DNA from: Paractinoplanes maris
Lineage (GTDB): Bacteria; Actinomycetota; Actinomycetes; Mycobacteriales; Micromonosporaceae
DNA: 64,000 nucleotides
Direction of reading: 5' to 3'
Assembly (NCBI RefSeq): GCF_023544465.1
Contig: NZ_JALPVL010000006.1
Span: 310,001 to 374,000, forward strand
Below, one piece after another: positions 7,441 to 16,621 of this stretch. How positions within the stretch are numbered: the stretch's first letter is position 1; each line of letters begins with the position of its first letter. The position numbers and the translations under genes were made by a program. The notes under the pieces are model-generated. The model did not search any database and had not been told where the DNA came from. It saw only the letters and a program-made list of their open reading frames with translations.

Positions 7441-8982
7441 GTGTCCATAGCACCGCCTCAGAAACCCGGCACCACCCAGCGCCCGCTCCCGATCCTGCAC
7501 GGACCGTGGCCGTCCACCGCACCCTGGTCGAGGCACTGGCCCGGCCCGGTCCGGCCGGCCTCGGCCATCACCGTCACGGCGGTCGCGGGGGCCGCCGTGG
7601 TCGCCGCTCTCAGCCTGCCGCTCGACCAGACCGGCGTGGGCTGGCTGATCACCACCCTGGCCGGCCTGGTCGCGGTGATCGCGGCCGGACCGGTGCCTCC
7701 ACTCGGCGGCCCGCCCCCGCTGGTGGTCCGCCCCCGATACCGGCCGGGCCCGGAACGGCTCGCCTGGGGTGTGGCCTCGGTCGCCCTGGTCGCCGTCGGC
7801 ACGTTCCGCTCGGCCGGCTGGCTCTTCGCGCTCTGCCTGGTGACAGCCACCCTCACCGGCGCGCTGGCCCTGGCCGGCGGCCGCTCGATGCGCAGCATCG
7901 CCGCCGGTTACCCGATGCCGTTCATCGGCGCCTTCCGCTCGGTGCCGTGGCTGACCCGCGGCCTGCGGAGGATCAGCCGGCCCGCCGGCGGCACCGGGGT
8001 CCGGGTCGCGGCCACCGCCGGCGTCTCGATCGTGCTGCTCACCGCGTTCGGGGCACTGCTCGCCTCGGCTGATCTCCACTTCGCCATCGCGCTCGAGAGC
8101 CTCGTACCCGATCTGGGGGTCGACACGGTCTTCCGCTGGGTCTTCGTCGGCGGGTTCACCGCGATGGCCGTCGGTTCCGCGGCCTACCTGCGCTCGGCGC
8201 CGCCCGATCTGTCCACGCTGGACGCGACCGAGGGCCGCAAGGTGCACCGCTGGGAGTGGGCCGTCCCGCTCGGCCTGCTGGTTCTGTTGTTCGCGGCGTT
8301 CGGGATCGTGCAGGCCCGCGTCCTGGTCCGCGGGGACGAGCCCGTGCGCGCCTTCGCCGACGAGGCCCGGCAGGGATTCTGGCAGCTCAGCTTCGTCGTC
8401 GGCCTGACCCTGCTGGTGCTGGCCGGTGCGGCCCGCTGGGCCCCGCGCGACAAGCCCGCCGACCGGCTGCTGATCCGCGTCATCCTGGGCACCCTGACCG
8501 TCCTCACCCTGGTCATCGCCGCGACCGCGCTGCACCGCATCAACCTCTACACCGACGAGTACGGCCTGACCCGCCTGCGTCTGCTGGTGTTCTGCTGCGA
8601 GCTGTGGTTCGTCTTCGTGCTGCTGCTGATCCTGATCGCCGGCCGGAACCTGCGGGCACCGTGGCTGCCCCGGGTCGCGATCGCGGCCGGGGTCCTCGCG
8701 TTGATCGGTCTGGCCGTGGCCAACCCCGACGGGGTGATCGCCGAGCACAACATGCAGCCCCGCAACCACCCGATCGACCTGGTCTATCTGGGCAACCTCT
8801 CGCCCGACGCGATTCCGGCTCTGACCGGTCTGCCGCCGGCGCAGCGCGGCTGCGTGCTCGGCCACATCGGGCTCGACCTCGGCCGGGAGCCCGCCGACTG
8901 GCGCGCCTGGAACCTGGGCCGCGAGCGGGCCCGCGCGATCATCGGCAGCCAATCGGACCTCCGATCGTGGCGGTGTGACTAG
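7441..8982 (+). CDS. DUF4153/DUF4173-family polytopic membrane protein
   Basis: A 513-residue integral membrane protein with about 12-13 hydrophobic segments and Pro/Gly-rich cytoplasmic ends. It has the family's motif LYTDEYGLTRLRLLVF (near 360-376) and a soluble C-terminal tail of about 80 residues containing the QRGCVLGHIG segment. Its biochemical role is unknown. The GTG start follows CCGGAGGTG at about 7424-7432, a good ribosome binding site. It lies 150 bases after an OmpR-type two-component pair in the same orientation, so it may be regulated by, or signal to, that pair. Confidence 0.8.
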   Translation: MSIAPPQKPGTTQRPLPILHGPWPSTAPWSRHWPGPVRPASAITVTAVAGAAVVAALSLPLDQTGVGWLITTLAGLVAVIAAGPVPPLGGPPPLVVRPRYRPGPERLAWGVASVALVAVGTFRSAGWLFALCLVTATLTGALALAGGRSMRSIAAGYPMPFIGAFRSVPWLTRGLRRISRPAGGTGVRVAATAGVSIVLLTAFGALLASADLHFAIALESLVPDLGVDTVFRWVFVGGFTAMAVGSAAYLRSAPPDLSTLDATEGRKVHRWEWAVPLGLLVLLFAAFGIVQARVLVRGDEPVRAFADEARQGFWQLSFVVGLTLLVLAGAARWAPRDKPADRLLIRVILGTLTVLTLVIAATALHRINLYTDEYGLTRLRLLVFCCELWFVFVLLLILIAGRNLRAPWLPRVAIAAGVLALIGLAVANPDGVIAEHNMQPRNHPIDLVYLGNLSPDAIPALTGLPPAQRGCVLGHIGLDLGREPADWRAWNLGRERARAIIGSQSDLRSWRCD

Positions 8983-9022
8983 CCGGACTTGACTTCTGGT
9001 CGTCGGCGGTCAGAATCCCGGC

Positions 9023-9439
9023 ATGGCCGCCGACGACCCGATCGAGCCGAGCTCCGCCGACGGCGGTGCCGCTCCCCGGCGTACGCGGGTCGTCCTGGGC
9101 GAGGCCGCGGCCCGTCGCCGCCCCGCCGACCGGGCCCGGGCCGACCTCGCGGAGCAGACGCCCGTCGGTGAGGCGCTGGTCAAGGGCCTGGTCCGCGCCC
9201 AGCTGGCGCTCGCCCTGCGGCTGGCGCTGGTCGTCGTGATCGCGCTCGGCGCTCTGCCGCTGCTCTTCGCGGTCGCCCCGGGTGTGGCCGGCGTCAAGGT
9301 CCTGGGCGTCTATCTGCCCTGGCTCCTGCTCGGTCTGCTGTCGTTCCCGTTCCTGATCGGCGTCGGCTGGGCCTATGTGCGCTGGGCGGAACGCAACGAG
9401 CAGGACTTCATCGCGTTGATCCGCCGGCCCGAGCAGTGA
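9023..9439 (+). CDS. Small membrane protein paired with an SSS symporter
   Basis: A 138-residue protein with a charged N-terminal half (1-60) and two membrane helices (about 66-88 and 92-116) ending in a WAYVRWAERNEQDF motif. Such small proteins commonly precede sodium/solute symporter genes in actinomycetes, much like DUF485 proteins. It overlaps the next gene by 4 bases (GTGA), which supports joint function. A CAGAAT hexamer at 9011-9016 lies 6 bases before the ATG, and no Shine-Dalgarno site is seen, so the mRNA may be leaderless. Its exact role in transport is unknown. Confidence 0.75.
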   Translation: MAADDPIEPSSADGGAAPRRTRVVLGEAAARRRPADRARADLAEQTPVGEALVKGLVRAQLALALRLALVVVIALGALPLLFAVAPGVAGVKVLGVYLPWLLLGLLSFPFLIGVGWAYVRWAERNEQDFIALIRRPEQ

Positions 9440-11058
9440 ACCCCTACCTCGTCCCGGGTCTGATCGTCGTGATCCTGGTGACCGTCGGCATCGGCGTGTA
9501 CGGCCTGCGGTTCGCCCGCACCACCTCGGACTTCCTGGTCGCCTCGCGGTCGGTGAGCCCGGCCTGGAACGCGGCGGCGATCAGCGGCGAATACCTCTCG
9601 GCCGCCTCGTTCCTGGGCGTCGCCGGGCTGATCCTGCGTTACGGCGTCGACGTGCTCTGGTATCCGGTCGGCTTCGCCGCGGGTTACCTGGCTCTGCTGC
9701 TCTTCGTGGCCGCCCCGCTGCGCCGCTCGGGGGCCTTCACGCTGCCCGATTTCTGCCAGGTCCGCCTCGGCTCACCCCTGCTGCGCGGTCTGGCCAGCGT
9801 CTTCGTCGTCTTCATCGGCTGTCTCTACCTGGTGCCCCAGTTGCAGGGGGCCGGCCTGACCTTCACCACGGTCACCGGCGGCTCCTACGCGTGGGGTGCC
9901 CTGCTGGTCGGCGTGGTGGTGACCGCGAACGTCGCCCTCGGCGGCATGCGCGCGATCACTTTTGTGCAGGCGTTCCAGTACTGGCTCAAGCTGACCGCGC
10001 TGGCTGTGCCGGTGATCTTCCTGGCGCTGCAGTGGCAGTCGGACGGCCGCCCGCCCGTCACTCCCGAGGCCGGGGCCACGTTCCAGGTGGCCACCACGGT
10101 GGTGATCGAGCAGGACGCGACGGTCGACGGCATCCCGGTCGAGAAGGGTCAGCAGCTCACCTTCGCCGCGGGCGACCCGGTGCCGCCGGTCAGCACGGTG
10201 GACGCCCGGTTCAGCGCCGACTGGCTGCTGCCGGGCGACGACGGCACCCTCTTCGCGACGTACTCCCTGATCCTCGCGACCTTCCTCGGCACCATGGGTC
10301 TGCCCCATGTGCTCGTGCGCTTCTACACCAATCCGGATGGCGCGTCGGCCCGGCGCACGACCCTGGTGGTTCTCGGGCTGGTCGGCACCTTTTATCTGTT
10401 ACCGACGCTCTATGGCGTGCTCGGACGGATATATACCCCGCAACTGCTGATGACCGGACGGACCGACGCCGTCGTCCTGTTGCTGCCCGAGGCCGCGCTC
10501 GGTGGTGGTCATCTCGGCCGGCTGCTGGGCGCCCTGGTCACCGCGGGCGCGCTGGCCGCCTTCCTGTCCACCTCGTCGGGCCTGCTCACCAGCGTCGCCG
10601 GGGTGGTCTTCACCGACGTGCTGCGGGCCGGCCGCAGCGGCTCGATCCGCGATTTCCGGCTGGCCACCGTGCTCGCCGCGTGTCTTCCGGTGCTGCTCTC
10701 GCTGTATGTCTCCAACATGGACGTCTCGCGCGTGGTCGGCCTGGCGTTCGCGGTCGCCGCGTCCAGCTTCTGCCCGCTGCTGGTGCTGGGCATCTGGTGG
10801 CGCCGGCTGACCGACGTCGGCGCGATCGCCGGGGTCCTGGCCGGGGGTGGCGCCTCGATGGCGGCGGTGCTGATCACGGTGCTCGGGCCGCCGCTGCACG
10901 GCTGGCCGGCCGACGCCGTGGGACAGCCCGCCGCCTGGACCGTCCCGCTCGCCTTCCTGGTGATGGTCGTCGGCTCGCTGCTGACCAGCCGGCGGGTGCC
11001 GGCCGACGTCGGCGCGACCATGTTGCGGCTGCACGCGCCGGAAGCGCTGCGCGTTTGA
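9436..11058 (+). CDS. Sodium/solute symporter (SSS family)
   Basis: A 540-residue transporter with about 13 predicted helices. SSS-family hallmarks are present: a substrate-site region near 45-65 (ISGEYLSAASFLGVAGLI), GFAAGYLALL, and LGTMGLPHVLVRFYT near 282-296. An external loop of about 70 residues (near 200-270) contains charged and Pro-rich sequence. Relatives carry acetate, pyruvate, propionate or other monocarboxylates with Na+ or H+; the substrate here is not known. The GTG start overlaps the small membrane protein's stop. A paralogous pair is found at 14.4-16.5 kb. Confidence 0.88.
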   Translation: MNPYLVPGLIVVILVTVGIGVYGLRFARTTSDFLVASRSVSPAWNAAAISGEYLSAASFLGVAGLILRYGVDVLWYPVGFAAGYLALLLFVAAPLRRSGAFTLPDFCQVRLGSPLLRGLASVFVVFIGCLYLVPQLQGAGLTFTTVTGGSYAWGALLVGVVVTANVALGGMRAITFVQAFQYWLKLTALAVPVIFLALQWQSDGRPPVTPEAGATFQVATTVVIEQDATVDGIPVEKGQQLTFAAGDPVPPVSTVDARFSADWLLPGDDGTLFATYSLILATFLGTMGLPHVLVRFYTNPDGASARRTTLVVLGLVGTFYLLPTLYGVLGRIYTPQLLMTGRTDAVVLLLPEAALGGGHLGRLLGALVTAGALAAFLSTSSGLLTSVAGVVFTDVLRAGRSGSIRDFRLATVLAACLPVLLSLYVSNMDVSRVVGLAFAVAASSFCPLLVLGIWWRRLTDVGAIAGVLAGGGASMAAVLITVLGPPLHGWPADAVGQPAAWTVPLAFLVMVVGSLLTSRRVPADVGATMLRLHAPEALRV

Positions 11059-11087
11059 ACGTGCTGGTCAGGCGGGGCACCAGCCGT

Positions 11088-11093
11088 TAGGTT
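11088..11093 (+). promoter_or_regulatory. Leaderless -10 (TAGGTT), ABC transporter
   Basis: TAGGTT ends 7 bases before the ATG of the ATP-binding gene, with no Shine-Dalgarno site between. Confidence 0.5.
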
Positions 11094-11100
11094 CGGACCC

Positions 11101-11880
11101 ATGACGGTGCCGGCGCCACGCGAGGGGGATCAGGCCGCGGCGATGTCGCTGCGCGGGCTGGTCAAGCAATTCGACACGAAGCTCGCGGTCTCGCAGGTGA
11201 GCCTCGAGGTGCCGGCCGGCTCCTTCTACGGCCTGCTCGGCCCCAACGGGGCCGGCAAGACCACGACCCTCTCGATGGCCGTCGGCCTGCTGCGGCCCGA
11301 CGCGGGTCAGGCTTTCCTGCTGGGGTACGACGTGTGGGCCGACCCGGCCGCGGCCAAGTCCCGCCTCGGCGTGCTTCCCGACGGCGTACGTCTTTTCGAC
11401 CGCCTCACCGGCCCGGAGCTCCTGGCCTATCACGGCCTGTTGCGCGGCATGGACGCCGCCACCGTCGACCAGCGGTCCCGCGAACTGCTCGACGTGCTCG
11501 AGCTCGGCACCGGCAACCGCACCCTGGTCGTCGACTACTCGGCCGGCATGCGCAAGAAGATCGGGCTGGCCTGCGCGCTGCTGCACGCGCCCCGGCTGCT
11601 GGTGCTGGACGAGCCGTTCGAGGCGGTCGACCCGGTCTCGGCCGCCCGCATCCGCGAGATCCTCCAGCGCTACGTCGCCGGCGGCGGCACGGTCGTCTTC
11701 TCCAGCCACGTGATGGAGGTCGTCGAGCGCCTCTGCTCGCACGTCGCGATCATCTCCGACGGTGTGCTGCGCGTCCACGGCACACTCGCTGCCGTCCGCG
11801 GTGACCGCTCGCTGGAGGACGTTTTCGTCCAGGTGGTCGGCGGCCGGGTCAGCACCGGCTCGGAGCTCGCGTGGCTCTGA
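11101..11880 (+). CDS. ABC transporter ATP-binding protein
   Basis: A 259-residue nucleotide-binding subunit with Walker A GPNGAGKT (47-54), signature YSAGM (147-151; a variant of LSGGQ) and Walker B LLVLDEP (Asp170, catalytic Glu171). The H-loop His is in FSSHVMEV. It resembles the CcmA/NatA-like exporter group. The start codon is 7 bases after TAGGTT (11088-11093) with no ribosome site. The downstream permease overlaps its end by 10 bases, so together they form a two-gene ABC exporter. The substrate is not evident. Confidence 0.9.
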   Translation: MTVPAPREGDQAAAMSLRGLVKQFDTKLAVSQVSLEVPAGSFYGLLGPNGAGKTTTLSMAVGLLRPDAGQAFLLGYDVWADPAAAKSRLGVLPDGVRLFDRLTGPELLAYHGLLRGMDAATVDQRSRELLDVLELGTGNRTLVVDYSAGMRKKIGLACALLHAPRLLVLDEPFEAVDPVSAARIREILQRYVAGGGTVVFSSHVMEVVERLCSHVAIISDGVLRVHGTLAAVRGDRSLEDVFVQVVGGRVSTGSELAWL

Positions 11881-13481
11881 CCGTCGTCCAGCGGCCGCCC
11901 CGCTCCCCGTGGCCGTTCGTCAAGCTCAAGCTGCGCCTGATCGCCGGCGGTCTGCGCGGCCGCCCGTCCCGGATCACCCTGTTCGTCCTCGGGGTGGTGA
12001 TGGCCGGCATCTTCGCGGTCACCGGTTACGCCGTCTTCGCGGTCCCCGGCGTGGTCGGCGACGATCGCGCGGCCGGCATGTTGTTCCAGCTCGGCGGGTC
12101 GGCGCTGGTGCTGGGCTGGGTGGTGCTCCCCCTGCTCTTCTTCGGGGTGGACGAGTCGCTCGACCCGGCCCGTTTCGCGTTGCTGCCACTGCCGCGCCGC
12201 ACGCTGATCGTCGGCCTGTTCGCCGCCGCGCTGGCCGGGTTGCCCGCATTGTCCACATTGGCGGCCACGGCGGGCATGGTGAGCACGGCGGCCGATCTCG
12301 GCGGGACCGGGGCGGCGGTGGCGCAGCTCGGCGGCATCGTCGGCGGCCTGCTGATCTGTGTGGCGGTGAGCCGCGCGGTGACCAGTGCGTTCGCCACCGG
12401 GCTGCGGTCGCGCCGATCGCGTGACCTGGCCGTGGTGCTGTTCGCGGTGCTGGCCGCGCTGCTCGGGCCGCTGCAGCTCGCTTTACTGGCCGGGGCCGAG
12501 CGCGCCGACTGGGACGCGTTCGCGGTGCTGGCCGACGTGCTCGGCTGGACGCCGCTGGCCGCCCCGTGGTCGCTGGGCCTCGACGTGGCCGACGGGCGCC
12601 TGTGGGCCGTACCGGTAAAGCTCTTGATCGTCGCCGGCACCCTGGTCGGTCTGCTCTGGTGGTGGAGCGCGACGCTGGAGCGGGCGATGCTCGGCGCCGC
12701 CTCGACCGGGTCGAAGGCCGGGCACAAGGACGTCGGCTCACCCACCGGCCTGCTGCTCGGGCGCCGGCTGCCCCGCACCCGCTTCGGCGCGCTGGTCGCC
12801 CGCGAGGCCCGGTACTGGTGGCGGGAGACCCGGCGGCGGGCCGCGCTGATCACCTTCACCGTCGCCGGATTGTTCCTGCCCCTCTCGATCTCGATCAGCG
12901 GCGGGTCGGCCGGGCCGGTGGCCGCGTTCGTCGGGCTGATCGCGGTGATCGCGCTGGCCAACCAGTTCGGCTACGAGGGCAACGCCTACGCGGCCAACAT
13001 CACCGCCGGTGTCCCGGGCCGGGTCGAGATCCACTCCCGGGTCGTGGCGCACGCCCTCTTCGTGCTGCCGCTCCTGCTGGTCATCGCCGTCGTGTCGGGG
13101 CTGGTCGCGGGCCGGTCCGAGCACATCCCGGGCAACCTCGGCCTGATGATCGCGACCTACGGCGTGGGTCTCGGGCTGGTGCTGCCGGTGTCGGTCCGGG
13201 CCGCCTTCGCGTTGCCCGAGTCGACCAGTCCGTTCGCCATGTCGTCGGGCGGCGGGATGGCCAAGGGTCTGCTCACCGTCGGGGTCATGCTCGGCACCCT
13301 GATCGCGAGCGTGCCCCTGCAGATCCTGGCCTTCGTGCTCGGCGACGTGTGGCTGTGGATCGGACTGCCGGTGGGTGCGGCGTACGGCTGCGCGGCCTAC
13401 CTGATCGGTTCCGGGGTGGCCGGCGACTGGCTCGACCGGCGCATGCCCGAGGTGCTGGCCGCGGTCAGCCCCGGCCGTTGA
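11871..13481 (+). CDS. ABC transporter permease (ABC-2-like)
   Basis: A 536-residue polytopic membrane protein with about 12 hydrophobic segments and a central cytoplasmic stretch near 270-310. GTG at 11871 overlaps the ATP-binding gene, so it is the membrane half of the same exporter. It contains no periplasmic binding domain. Its 3' end overlaps the oppositely oriented 81-residue gene by 17 bases. Such actinobacterial permeases are loosely grouped with ABC-2 exporters; the cargo cannot be assigned. Confidence 0.8.
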   Translation: MALTVVQRPPRSPWPFVKLKLRLIAGGLRGRPSRITLFVLGVVMAGIFAVTGYAVFAVPGVVGDDRAAGMLFQLGGSALVLGWVVLPLLFFGVDESLDPARFALLPLPRRTLIVGLFAAALAGLPALSTLAATAGMVSTAADLGGTGAAVAQLGGIVGGLLICVAVSRAVTSAFATGLRSRRSRDLAVVLFAVLAALLGPLQLALLAGAERADWDAFAVLADVLGWTPLAAPWSLGLDVADGRLWAVPVKLLIVAGTLVGLLWWWSATLERAMLGAASTGSKAGHKDVGSPTGLLLGRRLPRTRFGALVAREARYWWRETRRRAALITFTVAGLFLPLSISISGGSAGPVAAFVGLIAVIALANQFGYEGNAYAANITAGVPGRVEIHSRVVAHALFVLPLLLVIAVVSGLVAGRSEHIPGNLGLMIATYGVGLGLVLPVSVRAAFALPESTSPFAMSSGGGMAKGLLTVGVMLGTLIASVPLQILAFVLGDVWLWIGLPVGAAYGCAAYLIGSGVAGDWLDRRMPEVLAAVSPGR

Positions 13482-13710
13482 CGGCGGCCGTGCGCAACCC
13501 GTCACGGCGGACGAAGACACGCCGGCGCTGCATCGCGACGCCGGTCGCGCTGAGCACATAGCCCTCGAGCCACAGCCAGCCGTCATAGGTGCTGCGCGCG
13601 TCGACCCGGATCAGCCGGAAGGTCAACGCCCTGGCGCCCGCGAACTGCACGCTGGCCTCGCCGTCGATGTGCAGCACCTCACCGGGGTTCAGCCGCACTT
13701 GCGGATGCAC
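13465..13710 (-). CDS. Small conserved hypothetical protein
   Basis: An 81-residue soluble protein of unknown function, rich in beta-type residues (VLHIDGEASVQFAG, TYDGWLWLEGYVLS). A near-perfect ribosome binding site, AAGGAGG, lies 4 bases before the GTG start on the minus strand, strong evidence that it is a real gene despite its size. Similar short proteins appear to be conserved in Micromonosporaceae. Its stop lies inside the 3' end of the ABC permease gene (17-base convergent overlap). Confidence 0.7.
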   Translation of the reverse strand: MHPQVRLNPGEVLHIDGEASVQFAGARALTFRLIRVDARSTYDGWLWLEGYVLSATGVAMQRRRVFVRRDGLRTAAVNGRG

Positions 13711-13797
13711 GGGACCTCCTTCCGGAACGAAGATAGTTCCTGATCAATGCGGCGACCAGAGTCGTGCACCATCTGCGCGGAAAGCGAGAATGGACTG

Positions 13798-14301
13798 GTG
13801 ACCATTCACTCCACCGATCCCTTCGCCACTCCGGACGAGGAGAAGTCGGCCGTGCGCCGGCTGCGCGGGCGACTCGCCTCCCCGGTCACGCTCTGGACCA
13901 CGGCCGGGCCGGCCGGGCTCACGGTGTCGTCGACGGTGGTGGCCGACGGCGATCCCGGCCGCGTGCTCGGGCTGATCGACGACGAGAGCGACTTCTGGGC
14001 GGCGCTCGAGGCCAGTGGGCGCTTCGCGGTGGTCACCCTCACGCCGGCCGACCGGCAGCTGGCCGACCGCTTCGCCGGCCTGATGCCCGCGCCGGGCGGG
14101 CTGTTCGCCGGCGACGGCTGGACCGAGACCGAGTACGGCCCGGTGCCGGTCGGCGGGGACACCTGGGCCGGCTGCCGGCTCGAGTCCTCCCGGGTGCTGG
14201 GCTGGGCACTTCTGGTCGAGGCGGTGATCGAGACGGTGGAGCTGGGGCCGTCGCCGCGACCGCTTCTCCACTATCGCGGTCGATATCACGTACTGGAGTA
14301 G
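13798..14301 (+). CDS. Flavin reductase-like (FMN-binding split barrel) protein
   Basis: A 167-residue protein with RLRGRLASPVTLWTTAGPAGLTVSS near the N-terminus and a LIDDESDFWAALEASGRFAVVTL block, matching the flavin-reductase/FMN-binding fold, where the first block positions the flavin phosphate. It may reduce free flavin or act as a small flavoprotein. GTG at 13798 is preferred since the fold starts soon after; an ATG at 13747 would add 17 Cys-containing residues, and neither has a clear ribosome site. It sits alone before the second symporter pair. Confidence 0.65.
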   Translation: MTIHSTDPFATPDEEKSAVRRLRGRLASPVTLWTTAGPAGLTVSSTVVADGDPGRVLGLIDDESDFWAALEASGRFAVVTLTPADRQLADRFAGLMPAPGGLFAGDGWTETEYGPVPVGGDTWAGCRLESSRVLGWALLVEAVIETVELGPSPRPLLHYRGRYHVLE

Positions 14302-14429
14302 CAGGCCCCGCCCCGCTCAGCGCAGTCAGACCACCACTCGGCGCACGGGCCGACCGGTCGCCCTCGGGCGGCCTCTGGTCTTCGTACGTTGCCGGAAAGT
14401 CCGCCCCACCCCGAAGGTGGTGAACTCCG

Positions 14430-14816
14430 GTGACAACCGAAGTGCCCTCGTCCTCCACCGAGAGGTATCGGGCCGTCCAAGATTCCGAGGAATTCGGCCG
14501 GCTGCGCCGCACGGTGCGCAGTTTCGTCTTCCCGATGACGGTCGCGTTCTTCCTCTGGTATGCGCTCTATGTCCTTCTCTCCGCCTATGCGCGCGGCTTC
14601 ATGGGCGCCAAGATCATCGGCAACATCAATGTCGCGCTGATCTTCGGTCTGCTCCAGTTCGTCACGACGTTCCTGATCGCCTGGTACTACTCGCGCTACG
14701 CGGCCCAGAAGATCGACCCGCTGGCCGACGCGGTCCACGCCGAGCTCACGGCGGGCGACACCCCCGCTTCCCCGGCCGGCACCGACGCCTCCGCTGACAA
14801 GAAGAGCGAGGACTGA
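14430..14816 (+). CDS. DUF485 family membrane protein
   Basis: A 128-residue protein with two membrane helices (about 35-55 and 66-88) and the DUF485 features FVFPMTVAFFLWYALYVLL and a GLLQFVTTFLIAWYYSRYA second helix. DUF485 proteins are encoded next to acetate-type symporters and probably assist or regulate them. The GTG start is preceded by AAGGTGG about 9 bases upstream, and the stop shares a base with the symporter ATG (TGATG), so translation is coupled. The C-terminal tail is acidic and Pro/Ala-rich. Confidence 0.88.
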   Translation: MTTEVPSSSTERYRAVQDSEEFGRLRRTVRSFVFPMTVAFFLWYALYVLLSAYARGFMGAKIIGNINVALIFGLLQFVTTFLIAWYYSRYAAQKIDPLADAVHAELTAGDTPASPAGTDASADKKSED

Positions 14817-16489
14817 TGGAACCCCACTTCCTTGCGGCCGAGGTATCGACCTCGACGTCGCGCGGTCTGACGATCACGCTCTTCCTGGTCTTCGTGGCCA
14901 TCACGCTGGCCATCACGATCTGGGCCAGCCGGCAGACCAAGACGGCCACCGACTTCTACGCCGGCGGCCGCCAGTTCTCCGGCTTCCAGAACGGCATGGC
15001 GATCGGCGGCGACTACATGTCGGCGGCGTCGTTCCTGGGCATCGCCGGCCTGATCGCGCTCTACGGCTACGACGGCTTCCTCTACTCGATCGGCTTCCTG
15101 GTCGCCTGGCTGGTCGCGCTGCTGCTGGTCGCCGAATACCTGCGGAACGCGGGCCGTTACACGATGGCCGACGTGCTGGCCTTCCGGATGCGCCAGCGTC
15201 CGGTGCGCACCGCGGCCAGCGTCTCCACCATCGTGGTCTCGATCTTCTATCTGATCGCCCAGATGGTCGGCGCGGGCGCCCTGGTCTCGCTGCTGCTGGG
15301 CATCAAGCCGGGCACCACGTTCCTCGGCATGGGTGCGGACACCGCGAAGATCGCCACCATCATCATGGTCGGCGCTCTGATGATCGTCTACGTGATCGTC
15401 GGCGGCATGAAGGGCACCACCTACGTCCAGATCGTCAAGGCGTTCATGCTCATGACCGGCGCCCTGCTGATGACGATCCTGGTGCTGGCCCACTACAAGT
15501 TCAACCTCTCCCAGCTGCTCGGTGACGCGGCCGCCCAGTCGGGCAAGGGGGACGCCTTCCTCGAGCCCGGGCTGCGCTACGGCGTCGAGTCGGCGAGCGC
15601 GTCGGCCACCTTCTACAGCAAGATGGACCTGCTCTCGCTGGGTATCGCTCTGGTGCTCGGCACGGCCGGCCTGCCGCACATCCTGACCCGGTTCTACACG
15701 GTGCCGACCAGCAAGATCGCCCGCAAGAGCGTGCTCTGGGCGATCGGCATCATCGGCACGTTCTACCTGTTCACCCTGGCCCTCGGCTTCGGCGCGGCGG
15801 CTCTGGTGGGCGGCGCGAACATCACCGCGCAGGACAAGGCCGGCAACACGGCCGCGCCGCAGCTGGCCCAGGCCCTCGGGGTCGACTACTTCGGCGGTGA
15901 GACCGGCGGCGCGGTGCTGCTGGCCATCATCGCCGCCGTCGCCTTCGCCACGATCCTCGCGGTGGTGGCGGGTCTGACCCTGGCGTCGTCGTCGAGCGTG
16001 GCGCACGACTTCTACGCCAACGTCATGCGCCGCGGCACCGCGTCGGAGCGCGACGAGGTGCGGGTCGCCCGCATCTCGGCTCTGGTCATCGGTGCGGTGG
16101 CGATCGCCCTGTCGATCTTCGCGCAGAGCCTCAACGTGGCCTTCCTGGTCGCGCTGGCCTTCGCGGTGGCCGCCTCGGCCAACCTGCCGGCGATCCTCTA
16201 CAGCCTGTTCTGGAAGCGGTTCAACACCTCCGGCGCGCTGTGGTCGATCTACGGCGGTCTGGTCGCCGCCGTGGTCCTGGTGTTCTTCTCGCCGGTGGTG
16301 TCCGGTTCGGCGACCGCCATGTTCCCGGACCACGACTGGCACTTCTTCCCGCTCTCCAACCCGGGCATCATCTCGATCCCGATCGGCTTCCTGTGCGGCT
16401 GGATCGGCACGGTGATCTCGAAGGAGGACGACACCGCCAAGTACGCCGAACTCGAGGTCCGGTCGCTGACCGGACACGGCGCGCACTAA
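14816..16489 (+). CDS. actP: Cation/acetate symporter
   Basis: A 557-residue SSS-family transporter close to ActP/MctC: the start is followed by about 13 helices, with YAGGRQFSGFQNGMAIGGDY near 45-63, the SAASFLGIAGLIALYG block, and LGTAGLPHILTRFYTVP near 282-296. It should import acetate (perhaps also pyruvate or propionate) with Na+ or H+. It is coupled to the DUF485 gene and followed by a strong intrinsic terminator. The symporter at 9436 is its distant paralogue. Confidence 0.88.
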   Translation: MEPHFLAAEVSTSTSRGLTITLFLVFVAITLAITIWASRQTKTATDFYAGGRQFSGFQNGMAIGGDYMSAASFLGIAGLIALYGYDGFLYSIGFLVAWLVALLLVAEYLRNAGRYTMADVLAFRMRQRPVRTAASVSTIVVSIFYLIAQMVGAGALVSLLLGIKPGTTFLGMGADTAKIATIIMVGALMIVYVIVGGMKGTTYVQIVKAFMLMTGALLMTILVLAHYKFNLSQLLGDAAAQSGKGDAFLEPGLRYGVESASASATFYSKMDLLSLGIALVLGTAGLPHILTRFYTVPTSKIARKSVLWAIGIIGTFYLFTLALGFGAAALVGGANITAQDKAGNTAAPQLAQALGVDYFGGETGGAVLLAIIAAVAFATILAVVAGLTLASSSSVAHDFYANVMRRGTASERDEVRVARISALVIGAVAIALSIFAQSLNVAFLVALAFAVAASANLPAILYSLFWKRFNTSGALWSIYGGLVAAVVLVFFSPVVSGSATAMFPDHDWHFFPLSNPGIISIPIGFLCGWIGTVISKEDDTAKYAELEVRSLTGHGAH

Positions 16490-16506
16490 GTCTGGATTAA
16501 TTCGAC

Positions 16507-16540
16507 ATGCGGGGCCGGCCACCGCCGGCCCCGCATTTTC
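16507..16540 (+). terminator. Intrinsic terminator after the acetate symporter
   Basis: A perfect 13-bp stem (16507-16519 with 16524-16536) with a CACC loop is followed by TTTTCC. It sits 18 bases after the symporter stop and separates it from the LCP gene. Confidence 0.85.
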
Positions 16541-16621
16541 CCTGCTGGGGGTTCTCCCCACTTCGTGCCGTGTCGGTTTGATGGCAGGGAGTTGGTGCGC
16601 CGGGTACGTAATCTTGTTTTC

